Of a stretch of DNA of 64,000 bases, positions 17,020 to 26,952 are shown one piece after another. Both the position numbers and the translations under genes were made by a program. The notes under the pieces were generated by a model that saw only the letters and a list, made by a program, of their open reading frames with translations, searched no databases and was not told the DNA's origin. Origin of the DNA: JAFIFT01 sp020051095 (GTDB lineage Bacteria > Pseudomonadota > Gammaproteobacteria > Legionellales > Legionellaceae); assembly GCF_964199965.1 (NCBI RefSeq), contig NZ_CAXMZT010000003.1, forward strand, positions 1 through 64,000, read 5' to 3'. Position 1 is the stretch's first letter. Every line of letters starts with the position of its first letter.

Positions 17020-19578
17020 ATGCCTTTTATTGTTTGTAAATTTGGCGGCACCTCCGTGTCAACAGCTGAAAATTGGCACAATATTGCCACGATTTGCCGC
17101 CAACATCATGGTCAAAATCACCAAGTGATCGTTGTCTGCTCGGCATATAGCCAGGTCTCCAACTTGCTGGAAAAAGCCATTGAAGCAGCCCTTGTAAACC
17201 AATATCAGTCGATTGTTGAGGACATCAAACAAAAATATCAATCGCTACTCGCGGACTTATCCTTAGAGTCATCCCTTCTTTCCACTTGGTATGAGCAGTT
17301 GGAAAAATGGCTGCAAGGCATTGCCCTCTTAGGAGAAGCCTCACCCAAAACCCATGCCAACATTCTCGCTCTGGGTGAGCTGATGATGTCACAATTAGGA
17401 CAAGCCTTTCTTAGCAAACAAGGCTTAGACTCTGACTGGTTGGATGCTCGCCAGCTATTAACCACACGTCATCAGCCTGGTGGTCATGCGATCAACTACT
17501 TGGCAGCTCGTTGCCAGGCCGAACCCAATCCAACGCTCATCAAAAAATTAACAGATGACGGCAAGCAAGTGTATGTCACCCAAGGGTTTATTGCCCATAA
17601 TGAAGAAGGCGAAACGGTGCTCTTAGGGCGAGGTGGCTCCGATACTTCCGGTGGCCTAATCGCTGCAACAGTCGAAGCAAAAGCCTGTGAAATATGGACG
17701 GATGTGCCGGGGATTTATACGGCCAACCCGTATGAGTTGCCTAACGCACGTCTATTGAAGCAATTAAATTATGATGAAGCCCAAGAAATTGCCACCATGG
17801 GGGCTAAAGTGTTGCATCCTAATTGCATTCCCCCCGTGCGTGCTGCCAACATCCCGTTATCGGTGAAATATACCCGACTACCGGAGCATCCTGGAACCAA
17901 AATTGGCCTTGAAACGGATGAATATGCCCCGCCGATTAAATCGATTCAATTGAAAAACAACGTTATGCTCCTGTCCATTGATACCTTAACCATGTGGCAA
18001 CAAGTTGGATTTTTAGCCGATGTATTCCAAGCCTTCAAAACCTACGGGTTTTCGGTCGATCTGCTCTCTTCGTCTGAATTTAATGTCACCGTGTCGTTGG
18101 ATAACAGCGCCAAATTGCAAGACCCACGCGCATTAAAACAATTGGTGAATGCGTTAAAACAATTTGGTCATGTGCGCATCATTGAACCCTGCTCAGCGGT
18201 GAGTTTAGTAGGCCATCGCATCCGCACGGTTTTGCCCCAATTGGGGCCAACATTAGCCCTTTTTGATGCCCAACAAATTTATATGATGTCGCTCGCTTCC
18301 AATGATTTGAATTTAACCTTTGTGGTGGATGAATCACAAGCGACGAAGTTATGTCAAAAATTGCATGCGTTACTCATCGAAAACAACCCGCAAAGTTATT
18401 ACTACTCGAAAAGTTGGCGAGAAGAATTTGGTGAGGTGGAATCCTTGCCAACGCCCTGGTGGGAGGAAAAAAAAGCTGCTTTGTTAAAACTGGCGAAAAC
18501 CCAATCCCCGGCATATGTGTATGATTTAGAAACAATCGCTCAACAAGCGAGCAAACTAAAACAACTGACTGCCATTGATACGCTATATTATGCCATCAAA
18601 GCCAATCCCAATCCGGCAATCTTGAAGCAATTAGCCAGCCAAGGGGTCCGCTTTGAGTGTGTATCAAAAGCTGAGATTGACCATGTGCGTAAGACATTGC
18701 CCAAATTAGCCGCTGACCACATCCTTTTTACCCCCAATTTTGCAGCAAAGCAAGAATATGACTATGCCTTAAATTTGGGGTGCCATGTCACCATTGATAA
18801 TGCCTACCCCCTCCTCCAATGGCCGGATCTATTTAGCCAGAAAGCCATCCTCCTTCGCATCGACCCAGGCAGTGGGGCTGGCCACCATAAATATGTTTGT
18901 ACCGGTGGCAATGAATCGAAATTTGGCATTGTCCAAGACCAATTGACCCAACTCAAAGACCATTGCCAACAACACCACATCACCATTAAAGGCTTACACG
19001 TTCATTCTGGCAGTGGCATATTAACCCCCGAACTCTGGCAAAAAACTGCTTTGATGCTAGCAGAAATCGCTCAGCAATTGCCCGATGTCAGCGTGATTAA
19101 TTGCGGTGGCGGTTTAGGAATTGTGGAAAAACCCGGGCAAACACCGCTTGATTTAGTTGCCTTAAATGAGGCGTTATTAGCCATCAAAGCCCAGTACCCT
19201 CACTTGCAGTTTTGGCTAGAACCCGGTCGCTACTTTGTCGCGGAAAGTGGAGTGATTCTTGCCAAAGTGACCCAACTCAAACAAAAAGGCGATGTTCGCT
19301 TTATCGGCATTGAAACTGGGATGAATTCGCTGATACGTCCTGCTTTGTATGGGGCGTATCACCCGATTTTCAATTTAACGAAGTTAGATAAACCGATTGC
19401 CTTGATGGCAAATATCGTTGGCCCGATTTGTGAATCGGGCGATACGTTAGGGTATGATCGGGGAATGCCCACCACCGAAGAAGGCGATGTTATCCTCATT
19501 GCCAACACTGGCGCTTATGGATATTGCATGGGTTCACACTACAATTTGCGCCCACCAGCTCATGAGTTAACGTTATGA
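17020..19578 (+). CDS. lysAC: Bifunctional aspartokinase / diaminopimelate decarboxylase
   Basis: 852 residues with two enzymes fused. Residues 1 to about 460 are aspartokinase: CKFGGTSVSTAENW, LLGRGGSDTSGG, then ACT-like regulatory sequence. Residues about 490-852 are a fold-III PLP decarboxylase: YYAIKANPNPAIL with the PLP Lys at residue 527, HVHSGSG, NCGGGLG, and GPICESGDTLGYDR with the catalytic Cys. The protein therefore carries the first and last steps of lysine synthesis, so lysine feedback on the kinase half is plausible. Similar fusions are known in Legionella and Xanthomonas. Its ATGA overlaps the next gene. Confidence 0.95.
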   Translation: MPFIVCKFGGTSVSTAENWHNIATICRQHHGQNHQVIVVCSAYSQVSNLLEKAIEAALVNQYQSIVEDIKQKYQSLLADLSLESSLLSTWYEQLEKWLQGIALLGEASPKTHANILALGELMMSQLGQAFLSKQGLDSDWLDARQLLTTRHQPGGHAINYLAARCQAEPNPTLIKKLTDDGKQVYVTQGFIAHNEEGETVLLGRGGSDTSGGLIAATVEAKACEIWTDVPGIYTANPYELPNARLLKQLNYDEAQEIATMGAKVLHPNCIPPVRAANIPLSVKYTRLPEHPGTKIGLETDEYAPPIKSIQLKNNVMLLSIDTLTMWQQVGFLADVFQAFKTYGFSVDLLSSSEFNVTVSLDNSAKLQDPRALKQLVNALKQFGHVRIIEPCSAVSLVGHRIRTVLPQLGPTLALFDAQQIYMMSLASNDLNLTFVVDESQATKLCQKLHALLIENNPQSYYYSKSWREEFGEVESLPTPWWEEKKAALLKLAKTQSPAYVYDLETIAQQASKLKQLTAIDTLYYAIKANPNPAILKQLASQGVRFECVSKAEIDHVRKTLPKLAADHILFTPNFAAKQEYDYALNLGCHVTIDNAYPLLQWPDLFSQKAILLRIDPGSGAGHHKYVCTGGNESKFGIVQDQLTQLKDHCQQHHITIKGLHVHSGSGILTPELWQKTALMLAEIAQQLPDVSVINCGGGLGIVEKPGQTPLDLVALNEALLAIKAQYPHLQFWLEPGRYFVAESGVILAKVTQLKQKGDVRFIGIETGMNSLIRPALYGAYHPIFNLTKLDKPIALMANIVGPICESGDTLGYDRGMPTTEEGDVILIANTGAYGYCMGSHYNLRPPAHELTL

Positions 19579-22500
19579 CCATCCTGGATGCCAAGCAACG
19601 GCAAGACGCCACCGATCCGACCCGATCCTTTTTGGTGCAAGCGCCTGCAGGCTCCGGCAAAACAGAAATGCTCTCCCAACGGTTTTTGCGCCTATTATCA
19701 ACGGTCAACGCCCCTGAGCAAATCATTGCCCTCACCTTTACCCGAAAAGCCGCCAGTGAGATGCGCGAACGGATTATCCTTGCCCTCAAACGGGTTGCTG
19801 CTGGACAAGAGCCGCAATCGTCTCACCAACAACAAACCCATGATTTTGCAAAAGCAGTCCTTGCCCAAGATGCGCGTTGTCAATGGCAAATACTCAATCA
19901 ACCCGCTCGCTTAAAAATCATGACCTTGGATGCCTTATGCCAATCCATTTGCCAAGCCATGCCCATCCAAGAAAAAGCCATACCGTTTGCTAACATCACC
20001 GAAAATGCCGACTGGTATTGCCGACAGGCCGCCCGGCAATGCATTGAATATGCGTTGAAGGAGTCACACTGGCAAACACCCATGTCGGGGTTATTATTGC
20101 ATCTGGATAACCGCGTGGATAAGCTCATTGACTTATTTGCTGATATGCTCATGCAGCGTGAACAATGGATGCATTTGGTTTTAAGCGCTCAATCCGCGCC
20201 CAAAGAAGCCTTTGAGGAAGCGTTAGCCTTAATTGAACGGCACACCATTGATCGCTTTATCGATGTGACACCTGTCGAAATCCGAAGCCGACTACAACAA
20301 TTAGCCCAACAAGCGGCATGCGTGGATGATAAAATCAATTCGCCCCGCGAGCCGTTAAGATTCTGGTCTGAGTTTAGCCATTTAGACAAGACCATATTAC
20401 ATGGCCTCGCTTCCTTATTGCTTACCGGAAAAGACGAACTTCGCAAGCAATTTGACCACCATGTGGGGGTGAGCAAAACAAGTTGCCATAATGAAAGTCT
20501 GTACCAACAAATCAAAGAAGACTCGATGAGTTTGCTAGAAACATTGGCTGAAAACCCCGATTTTGTTGATGCATTGATTCGAGTGAAAAATTTACCACCC
20601 AGTCAATACGATGATAATCAATGGACCATTTTAGCGTATTTATTGCAACTGTTACCGCTTTTAGCCGCCCACTTGCAAGTGTTGTTTGAAGAAGATGAAG
20701 TCCTTGATTTTACGGCAGTCTCCCAACAAGCCATTAGCGCCTTAGGCGATGAGCAAACACCAACCGATCTCGCCCTTTATTGGGACAATTCCATTCATCA
20801 CTTACTCATTGACGAATTCCAAGATACCTCAATCCAACAATATCAGTTAATCGAAAAACTGGTGGCTGGATGGCAGCAGAACGATGGCAAGACATTATTT
20901 TGTGTGGGCGATCCCATGCAATCGATTTATCGCTTTCGCCAAGCCGAAGTCGGTTTATTTTTAAGAGCTCGCTATCATGGCATAGGTCCGGTGAAATTGG
21001 ACTATTTACAATTAAAAATGAATTTTCGCTCCTGCGAACAAATTGTCAGCTGGTTTAACCAAGCATTTACCCCCATTTTTCCTGCCCAAGAAGACATTGA
21101 ATTAGGCGCGATTAGTTTTTCCAATTCAGAGCCCGCCTTGCCTGCCATAGAAGATAGCTTCATTCAAGCCGCTTCCTATGATGACAAAGTGCAGGAGGCC
21201 GAAGCAATCGTTGAAAATATCGAGCTGTTACTTAAGACCTATCCCCAAGATACCATTGCCTTATTGGCACGTTCACGCAACCATCTTCGCCCCATATTGG
21301 CGTTATTAAGAGAGCAACGCATCCCTTTTCAAGGCGTCGATATGGACTTATTGACCACCCTACCCCACATCCAAGATGTTTGGAGCCTAACGACCGCTTT
21401 GCTCAATCCCGCGAATCGGCTCAGTTGGTTTGCATTGATGCGCGGACCGTTTTGTGGGATTAAACTCGATGATTTATTACAAATCGGCAAAGCATCGCGG
21501 CATCGCCCTATTTATGAGGTGCTTGCCAATTTAGAGGATTTAAACGAAATCTTGACCGAAGACGGGGTTAAGCGCGCTCGTTATTTTTTCCAAATCATGA
21601 GCCAAGCACTCCGGCAGCGTTATCATAAACCCTTATCCTTATGGATCTGGGAAACTTTTCACGCATTTCAAGGACCGTCGCTTTTCCAAGCCAACGAAAT
21701 TGCAGATTTGGAACAATATTGGCAATTGTTAACCAAGCACGATAAAGCCGGTACCATTGATGATGTCAATTATTTTCGCAAGCAACTGGATGCCCTATAT
21801 GCCCAACAAAGCCAAGCCTGCCCATTGCAAGTGATGACTATCCATAAGTCCAAAGGATTAGAGTTTGATACGGTTATTTTACCGCAACTCAGTGCCACCA
21901 ATGCCAACCATGACCGTCCATTACTAAGATGGCTGAAATTGCCGCGTGAACAGCAAGCCCCTTTATTTTTATTGGCCCCAATCAAAGCCTCCGATCAGGA
22001 GCGCTGCCCACTGTATGATTTTCTTTCCAACCTGGATCAAGAGAAAGAACACTTTGAAAAGCAGCGATTATTGTACGTGGCTATAACCCGTTCGAAAAAG
22101 CGTTTATGTTTATCCGGCATTAAAAAGGTGGCAAACTCAAGTTTTCAGTCCTTGCTGAAACATATCGATTTTGAGCCATGCGAAAACCAAGAAAATAGAC
22201 AACACCAAACACCGCCGTTAACGCTTTATCGAATTGACGATACATTAGTCGAGAACTACCGTCCAAAGACCGTGATTTTCCAGTCGTCTTTTCAAGCCAA
22301 GGATCGGTTGGATAATTATGCGTCTGTCGTTGGCTCCGTCGTGCACTTGCTTTTGCAACAAGCAGTCGATAATCACTGTCAACATTTAGAGCAATTAAAT
22401 TGGGGGCCAGCGCATCATGCCATTCAACAACAAGTCGTCCATCTGCCTTTGCAGCAATCCATTGAGAAGCAATGCCTGTCACTGATTACTCAGTTTTATG

Positions 22501-22802
22501 CCTGCCCAACGGCGCAATGGCTGATTAAACCCCGACAAAAAGCCTATGCCGAATATCCCCTCCTCGTTCAATCTGACGAAAAACCCAAACAGCAAATTAT
22601 CGACTTGTTTTTTTATGACGAGGATCAAGGTTGGTGGGTGATTGATTATAAAACGTCAAGCTTTGAAGACAACAAACACACCGATTATGTTAACCAGGTC
22701 AATGGCTATGCACATGCGTTAAAACAGTTATTATCCCTTGAACAAATCCGCTGCGGGGTTTATTATCTTGGCGACAACAAATGGATGCATTGGGTAAATT
22801 AG
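19575..22802 (+). CDS. UvrD/AddA-type helicase-nuclease
   Basis: 1075 residues. Walker A is APAGSGKTEML (about residue 25), followed by ALTFTRKAASEMRERI (motif Ia), LLIDEFQDTSIQQYQL (motif II), FCVGDPMQSIYRFRQAE (motif III), MTIHKSKGLEFD (motif V) and LYVAITRSKKRL (motif VI). The C-terminus has the PD-(D/E)XK nuclease signature IIDLFFYD and WVIDYKTSSF, so helicase and nuclease both look intact. The architecture is that of AddA, which works with AddB on DNA ends. No addB lies next to it here. It overlaps lysAC by 4 bases, so the two are co-transcribed without an obvious functional link. Confidence 0.92.
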   Translation: MTILDAKQRQDATDPTRSFLVQAPAGSGKTEMLSQRFLRLLSTVNAPEQIIALTFTRKAASEMRERIILALKRVAAGQEPQSSHQQQTHDFAKAVLAQDARCQWQILNQPARLKIMTLDALCQSICQAMPIQEKAIPFANITENADWYCRQAARQCIEYALKESHWQTPMSGLLLHLDNRVDKLIDLFADMLMQREQWMHLVLSAQSAPKEAFEEALALIERHTIDRFIDVTPVEIRSRLQQLAQQAACVDDKINSPREPLRFWSEFSHLDKTILHGLASLLLTGKDELRKQFDHHVGVSKTSCHNESLYQQIKEDSMSLLETLAENPDFVDALIRVKNLPPSQYDDNQWTILAYLLQLLPLLAAHLQVLFEEDEVLDFTAVSQQAISALGDEQTPTDLALYWDNSIHHLLIDEFQDTSIQQYQLIEKLVAGWQQNDGKTLFCVGDPMQSIYRFRQAEVGLFLRARYHGIGPVKLDYLQLKMNFRSCEQIVSWFNQAFTPIFPAQEDIELGAISFSNSEPALPAIEDSFIQAASYDDKVQEAEAIVENIELLLKTYPQDTIALLARSRNHLRPILALLREQRIPFQGVDMDLLTTLPHIQDVWSLTTALLNPANRLSWFALMRGPFCGIKLDDLLQIGKASRHRPIYEVLANLEDLNEILTEDGVKRARYFFQIMSQALRQRYHKPLSLWIWETFHAFQGPSLFQANEIADLEQYWQLLTKHDKAGTIDDVNYFRKQLDALYAQQSQACPLQVMTIHKSKGLEFDTVILPQLSATNANHDRPLLRWLKLPREQQAPLFLLAPIKASDQERCPLYDFLSNLDQEKEHFEKQRLLYVAITRSKKRLCLSGIKKVANSSFQSLLKHIDFEPCENQENRQHQTPPLTLYRIDDTLVENYRPKTVIFQSSFQAKDRLDNYASVVGSVVHLLLQQAVDNHCQHLEQLNWGPAHHAIQQQVVHLPLQQSIEKQCLSLITQFYACPTAQWLIKPRQKAYAEYPLLVQSDEKPKQQIIDLFFYDEDQGWWVIDYKTSSFEDNKHTDYVNQVNGYAHALKQLLSLEQIRCGVYYLGDNKWMHWVN

Positions 22803-22829
22803 ATACATTTGAGCGAGTCAACTGGGTAC

Positions 22830-23227
22830 TGCGGACTAGTCCTGCGTGAGGGACAGCTTTTTAAACAAATGTTATTAGTATTATAGTTATGACCTTAATG
22901 TGTAATCCGACGTCCCGCGGCTTGTCCCTGAGGGATAGACACTTTTTAAAACAGAGTATTCGCATAATATATTGGCATAATGTTTAACCCGACGTCCCGC
23001 GGCTTGTCCGCGGGATCCAGGGATTTCGACCGATATGTTGTTATTTAGTACAGACAGAGATCTCTGGATACCGCAGACAAGCCGCGGTACGTCGGCGTTT
23101 GAGGATAAGTCTAAGATTCAACAAAAGTATCCATCCCTCAGGGACAAGCCGCGGGACGTCGGCAGTTGAGGATAAGTCTAAGCTTATAAAAAGTGTCTAC
23201 CCCCTGGAGCAAGCTGCGGCTGGTCGG
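22830..23227. repeat. Nested family C palindromes
   Basis: The whole 514-base gap between the helicase and mrp is filled by stacked inverted repeats. The inner pair is 22989-23023 (CCGACGTCCCGCGGCTTGTC) and 23060-23095. The middle pair is 22907-22949 and 23129-23162 (same core, then CCCTGAGGGAT). A weaker outer pair is about 22830-22865 and 23186-23227. There is no ORF of note. The order is best explained by successive insertion of related elements into one another. Confidence 0.75.
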
Positions 23228-23316
23228 GGAAGAGCGATTATCATCAATGCCACCATCAAGTTGTTTTATTTATGATTAACAAAAATCCAAAATGATATTT
23301 TTTAAGCGAACATATT

Positions 23317-24381
23317 ATGAATGACACCATAAATCACACGATTGAATCATTAGTCATACCCAGCCAACAGCAGACTTTGAAAGAACTGGGTGTAACCTGC
23401 CAAGTAAATTTGCAAAACGACATCATTAAGATTGAGCTAAATGCTGGGTTTCCGTTATCGTTGATTGAGACCGAAATTGATGCAGCAATTGGTGGCATTG
23501 CTCGAGAATTAGGGCAGCATGGGCAAATCAAATTAATGTACACCAGCCAGATTCGCCCCCATTTATGCCAATTACCAGGCCAAATGTTAAAAGGCGTGAA
23601 AAACACCATCGCTGTAGCCTCAGGCAAAGGCGGTGTCGGTAAATCAACGGTCAGTGTCAATCTTGCTTGTGCATTAGCCAAACGTGGTGCTCGTGTGGGG
23701 ATTTTAGATGCGGATATTTATGGGCCAAGCTTACCCACGATGCTCGGAGGACGTCAACCGGTCACATTGGATGGTGACTTCTATCAGCCCATTGTGGCTC
23801 ATGGGGTGCAAGCCATGTCGATGGGTTATTTAAGCCATGATGAACAAGCGTTGATATGGCGTGGACCGATGCTAGCCAAGGCCTTGGTTCAGATGCTAAA
23901 TATCACCCAGTGGGATAACCTCGATTATCTTATCATTGATTTACCTCCCGGAACGGGCGATATTCAATTAAGTCTTGTTCAAAAAATCCCCTTAGCAGGG
24001 GCTATCGTGGTGAGCACACCACAGAACGTCGCTCTTGCCGATGCGCAAAAGGCCTTGAATATGTTTACAAAAACTAATATCCCGCTCTTAGGGGTTGTGG
24101 AAAATATGAGTATCCATACTTGCTCAGCATGCGGTCACCAAGAGGCCATTTTTGGTGAGCAGGGATTGGGTGAATTAAGCCAACAATACCAAGTGCCCAT
24201 TTTAGCAAAGCTGCCTTTAGACAAATCCATTCAATCCGATTGTGACAAGGGTCATCCCACTGCTTTAAAGGAAAACCCTTTAGCCGACCAATTTTTGGCG
24301 TTGGCCACCAACGTTTGCCTGCAATTAAGCCGACGTCCCTTAGGCTACCAAGATAGAATGCCGCCTGTGGTTCAAGGTTAA
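23317..24381 (+). CDS. mrp: Mrp/NBP35-family iron-sulfur carrier ATPase
   Basis: 354 residues. The N-terminal 80 residues are a MIP18/DUF59-like region. The ParA-type P-loop is SGKGGVGKSTVSVNLACALA, followed by DADIYGPSLPTML, DLPPGTGDIQLSL and the cluster-binding pair in CSACGHQEAIFG. Mrp proteins bind and transfer Fe-S clusters in the cytoplasm. It is a single gene downstream of the nested repeat block. Confidence 0.95.
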   Translation: MNDTINHTIESLVIPSQQQTLKELGVTCQVNLQNDIIKIELNAGFPLSLIETEIDAAIGGIARELGQHGQIKLMYTSQIRPHLCQLPGQMLKGVKNTIAVASGKGGVGKSTVSVNLACALAKRGARVGILDADIYGPSLPTMLGGRQPVTLDGDFYQPIVAHGVQAMSMGYLSHDEQALIWRGPMLAKALVQMLNITQWDNLDYLIIDLPPGTGDIQLSLVQKIPLAGAIVVSTPQNVALADAQKALNMFTKTNIPLLGVVENMSIHTCSACGHQEAIFGEQGLGELSQQYQVPILAKLPLDKSIQSDCDKGHPTALKENPLADQFLALATNVCLQLSRRPLGYQDRMPPVVQG

Positions 24382-24430
24382 CTTCTTGGAATTGACATTT
24401 AGAAAATTAAGCATCGAAGTAGATTCTAAG

Positions 24431-24533
24431 ATCGTACTGGATTGCTTCGCCGCCGCTACGCGCCGGCTCGCAACGACGACGAAGTTTGCTCGGGACGTTT
24501 TTCAAGGTCCGTATAAAAGCTCACAACGACGGG
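24431..24533. repeat. Family B element, partial copy
   Basis: Contains CTGGATTGCTTCGC, then GAAGTTTGCTCGGGACG, then TTTTTCAAGGTCCGTATAAA and GCTCACAACGACGG. It matches the 3' half of the longer copies at 26290-26490 and, inverted, 30498-30697. Confidence 0.7.
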
Positions 24534-24580
24534 AATAAATATCGCCTTCGAAATAAGGATTTACCTGCTTCCTAAAGGAT

Positions 24581-25564
24581 TTAACCTTGCTGGTTGCGTT
24601 GGCGCTCTCGCTTGTCATATTTTTGTTGACGACGCTTATCAATCACTGACTGCACTTCCGAGCCAATGTGAGGCTCGCCGCGCTGTTGTGCCAATTCACT
24701 TTGCCGTTGACGCTCAGCAAACCGCTTCTTTTGCTCATCGGTCAAGGCGTCAAAGCAGTATGGGCAAGACACGCCCGCTTCATAGAATTCGCTTTGCTTT
24801 TGTTCTTCAGTGATAGGTCGCCGACAAGCGTGGCATTGATCATAGTGCCCTTTTTGCAAGTGATGATTCACCGCCACGCGGTCATCAAAGACAAAACATT
24901 CCCCTTCCCATAGGGACTCTTCAGGAGGCACTTCCTCGAGGTATTTTAAAATACCGCCTTCGAGGTGGTACACTTCATCAAAACCTAACTGTTTTAAATA
25001 GGCGGTGGATTTTTCACATCGAATTCCCCCCGTGCAAAACATCGCCACTTTTTTTTGCTTTTCCGGGTTCAATTGTTGTTTTGCATAGTCTGGGAACTCA
25101 CGAAAGGAATTAGTATTCGGGTTGATAGCATGCTTAAACGTCCCTATTTGAACTTCATAATCATTCCGTGTATCAATCACAGTGACATCCGGAGACGATA
25201 TCAGTGCGTTCCACTCAGTGGGTTTGACATAAGTACCCACACTATGATTTGGATCGATATTCTCAACCCCCATGGTGACAATTTCTTTTTTCAACTTCAC
25301 CTTGGAGCGTAAAAAGGGCATTTTTTCATTAAAGGATTCTTTACTCTGAATTTGTTTAAATTCAGGATACTGTTTTAGCCACGCATACAGTGCGTCAATG
25401 GCATCTCGTGTTCCCGCAACCGTTCCATTGATGCCTTCACGTGCAAGTAATAAAGTCCCCTTAATTTGCTGTTGTTGCATAACCTTTAATAACGGTTTTT
25501 GTAAGGTACGGAAGTGATCTAGGCGAACAAATTGATACATCGCGGCGATTACATAGTGTGTCAT
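24581..25564 (-). CDS. trhO: tRNA uridine(34) hydroxylase TrhO (rhodanese-like, YceA family)
   Basis: 327 residues. The N-terminal acylphosphatase-like region has LLLAREGINGTVAGT; the rhodanese domain contains VIDTRNDYEVQIGTFKHA and the catalytic loop MFCTGGIRCEKSTAYL. The C-terminal part has Cys pairs CHACRRPI and CPYCFDAL. TrhO hydroxylates wobble U34 of certain tRNAs on the way to cmo5U. The C-terminus is basic (KRRQQKYDKRERQRN). It is monocistronic and convergent with mrp. Confidence 0.94.
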   Translation of the reverse strand: MTHYVIAAMYQFVRLDHFRTLQKPLLKVMQQQQIKGTLLLAREGINGTVAGTRDAIDALYAWLKQYPEFKQIQSKESFNEKMPFLRSKVKLKKEIVTMGVENIDPNHSVGTYVKPTEWNALISSPDVTVIDTRNDYEVQIGTFKHAINPNTNSFREFPDYAKQQLNPEKQKKVAMFCTGGIRCEKSTAYLKQLGFDEVYHLEGGILKYLEEVPPEESLWEGECFVFDDRVAVNHHLQKGHYDQCHACRRPITEEQKQSEFYEAGVSCPYCFDALTDEQKKRFAERQRQSELAQQRGEPHIGSEVQSVIDKRRQQKYDKRERQRNQQG

Positions 25565-25811
25565 GCCAAACCCCTGTTATTAAAAATAGTCCATATTTTG
25601 CGTCAGACCGGGCATTTTTTCAATAGAATTCCACATTATGGTTAAAATAATTACTTAAAAAGCAAAATATATCAAATTGACTATTAACAAATCAAAAAAA
25701 GTGCGATACAATCCTTAAGGTTCCGTTAATAAATGGTTACCATAAATGCAGTCTTTACATTTATTGATTTTTTTGGTAACATTGATATCACAATAGAGTT
25801 GGAGATATAAA

Positions 25812-26099
25812 ATGAGTGCAACAATGCATATTGAAGAAAACGCAGAAGCACTGCACCAGCACATCACTTCTGCAGTTAAGCGCTATTTAGGTTCATCCAG
25901 CAACAAGAGTAAAAAAGATATGTTAAATTTATATCAGCTTATTCTTGAAGAAGTTGAAGCGCCTTTATTTCGCACTGTGATGGAGCAGACTCGGTATAAC
26001 CAATCGAAAGCTGCCCGTGTATTAGGTGTGAGCCGCGGTACTTTGCGTACAAAGCTAAAGCGTTATTTTGATGACGAGTTCATCGGTACGCGTGATTAA
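25812..26099 (+). CDS. fis: DNA-binding protein Fis
   Basis: 95 residues, close to the E. coli length of 98. The C-terminal half is nearly canonical: LYQLILEEVEAPLFRTVMEQ, then YNQSKAARVLGVSRGTLRTK (helix-turn-helix) and LKRYF. Fis bends DNA and controls growth-phase genes; in Legionella several Fis paralogues regulate effector genes. In enterobacteria fis follows dusB; here it stands alone with an AT-rich 5' region. Ribosome site TTGGAGATATAAA precedes the ATG. Confidence 0.96.
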   Translation: MSATMHIEENAEALHQHITSAVKRYLGSSSNKSKKDMLNLYQLILEEVEAPLFRTVMEQTRYNQSKAARVLGVSRGTLRTKLKRYFDDEFIGTRD

Positions 26100-26102
26100 A
26101 AA

Positions 26103-26135
26103 AATCAACGGGCCGTCGTGTGGCCCAAGTTGATT
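26103..26135. terminator. Hairpin after fis, bidirectional terminator candidate
   Basis: The stem AATCAAC-GGGCC pairs with GGCCC-GTTGATT around a 7-base loop, with a two-base bulge. On the plus strand it starts 4 bases after the fis stop but no T-run follows. On the minus strand seven T's follow the stem, so it is a stronger terminator for leftward transcription. Confidence 0.65.
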
Positions 26136-26151
26136 GTTCATTATCACGGAA

Positions 26152-26275
26152 GATTGACGCAAAACCCCAGGGACAAAGCAAAAAGAAATTTTGATGCGAA
26201 CGTTTAGACAACCTAAATGACCGAATCAAAATTTCTTTTTTGCGTTGGAGATTGGGGGCTTTGTATCAGGCATTT
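26152..26275. repeat. Family D element, copy 2
   Basis: Shares TTGACGCAAAAC, CGTTTAGACAACCTAAATGA, then CGAATCAAAATTTC and TTTTTTGCGTTGG with copy 1. AAAGAAATTTTGAT and ATCAAAATTTCTTT form its internal inverted repeat. Confidence 0.65.
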
Positions 26276-26289
26276 TCTAAAAAGCACTG

Positions 26290-26490
26290 TCGTTACGAGC
26301 GAAGTGAAGCAATCCAGAACAGATTTTTGTTCAGAGATCGTGCTAGATTGCTTCGCAAAGCTCTTAACTAACTTCACAATTTGTTTCTTATTTGAGCTCA
26401 TCGACCCTCTGGGCTGCTTTGCAAAGCTCGCAGTGACGATGAAGTTAGTTCGGGACGTTTTTCAAGGTCTGTATAAAGGCTCACAACCAC
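26290..26490. repeat. Family B element, full-length copy
   Basis: Begins TCGTTACGAGCGAAGTGAAG and ends TTTTTCAAGGTCTGTATAAA. The segment CACAATTTGTTTCTTATTTG and the GAAGTTAGTTCGGGACGTTT block recur inverted at 30498-30697. The 450-base gap between fis and the iscA-like gene is filled by this element, family D copy 2 and the fis hairpin. Confidence 0.75.
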
Positions 26491-26550
26491 GGCTAATTTA
26501 AAAAGTGTCCAGCGTATAGGATTGGAGGGTTAGCCTAAATCCTGTCGCTT

Positions 26551-26934
26551 TCAACCGAGGTTCTGTTCCTCAACGGTAAAGCTCTCCCCACAACCGCATT
26601 GACCTGTCTGGTTGGGGTTATCAAATACTAGCTTAAAATTCAAACCTTCCCTGACATAATCGATTTTGCACCCCTGCAGCATTGGATAGCTTTTTTTGTC
26701 AACGAACAATTGATAAGGCTCCGATAATGCAAAGACGAAATCATCGGGGTCTGCTTCATTGACATAATCAAATTGATACGATAAGCCTGAGCATCCTGAC
26801 TTTTTCAGGTATAAACGCACACCAACCGCCGCTTGTTGCTGCTGCAAATACGATAAAAAATGCTTGATTGCTGCAGGGCTTAGTTGTACGCCTTTTAATT
26901 TGCTTGCTTTTACGTGTTGAACTTCTGTGCTCAT
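26551..26934 (-). CDS. iscA: A-type iron-sulfur cluster carrier (IscA/ErpA/SufA family)
   Basis: 127 residues. HesB/IscA fold with LSPAAIKHFLSYLQQQ, the first conserved Cys in KKSGCSGLSYQFDYV, and the C-terminal CGCGESF pair. The three Cys typical of cluster-carrying A-type proteins are present. It receives or delivers clusters to apo-proteins. It is the last gene of trmJ-iscS-IscU-like-iscA, 18 bases downstream of the cysteine-free IscU-like gene. Assignment to IscA rather than ErpA is from context. Confidence 0.9.
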   Translation of the reverse strand: MSTEVQHVKASKLKGVQLSPAAIKHFLSYLQQQQAAVGVRLYLKKSGCSGLSYQFDYVNEADPDDFVFALSEPYQLFVDKKSYPMLQGCKIDYVREGLNFKLVFDNPNQTGQCGCGESFTVEEQNLG

Positions 26935-26952
26935 TTTACTCTCTCAAGGTCA

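Noticed and set aside
26217..26501. 94-codon plus-strand open frame across family D and B repeats
   Set aside because: It spans two unrelated repeat elements and has no ribosome site. Peptide similarity to an open frame at 30506-30766 follows from the shared repeat DNA.
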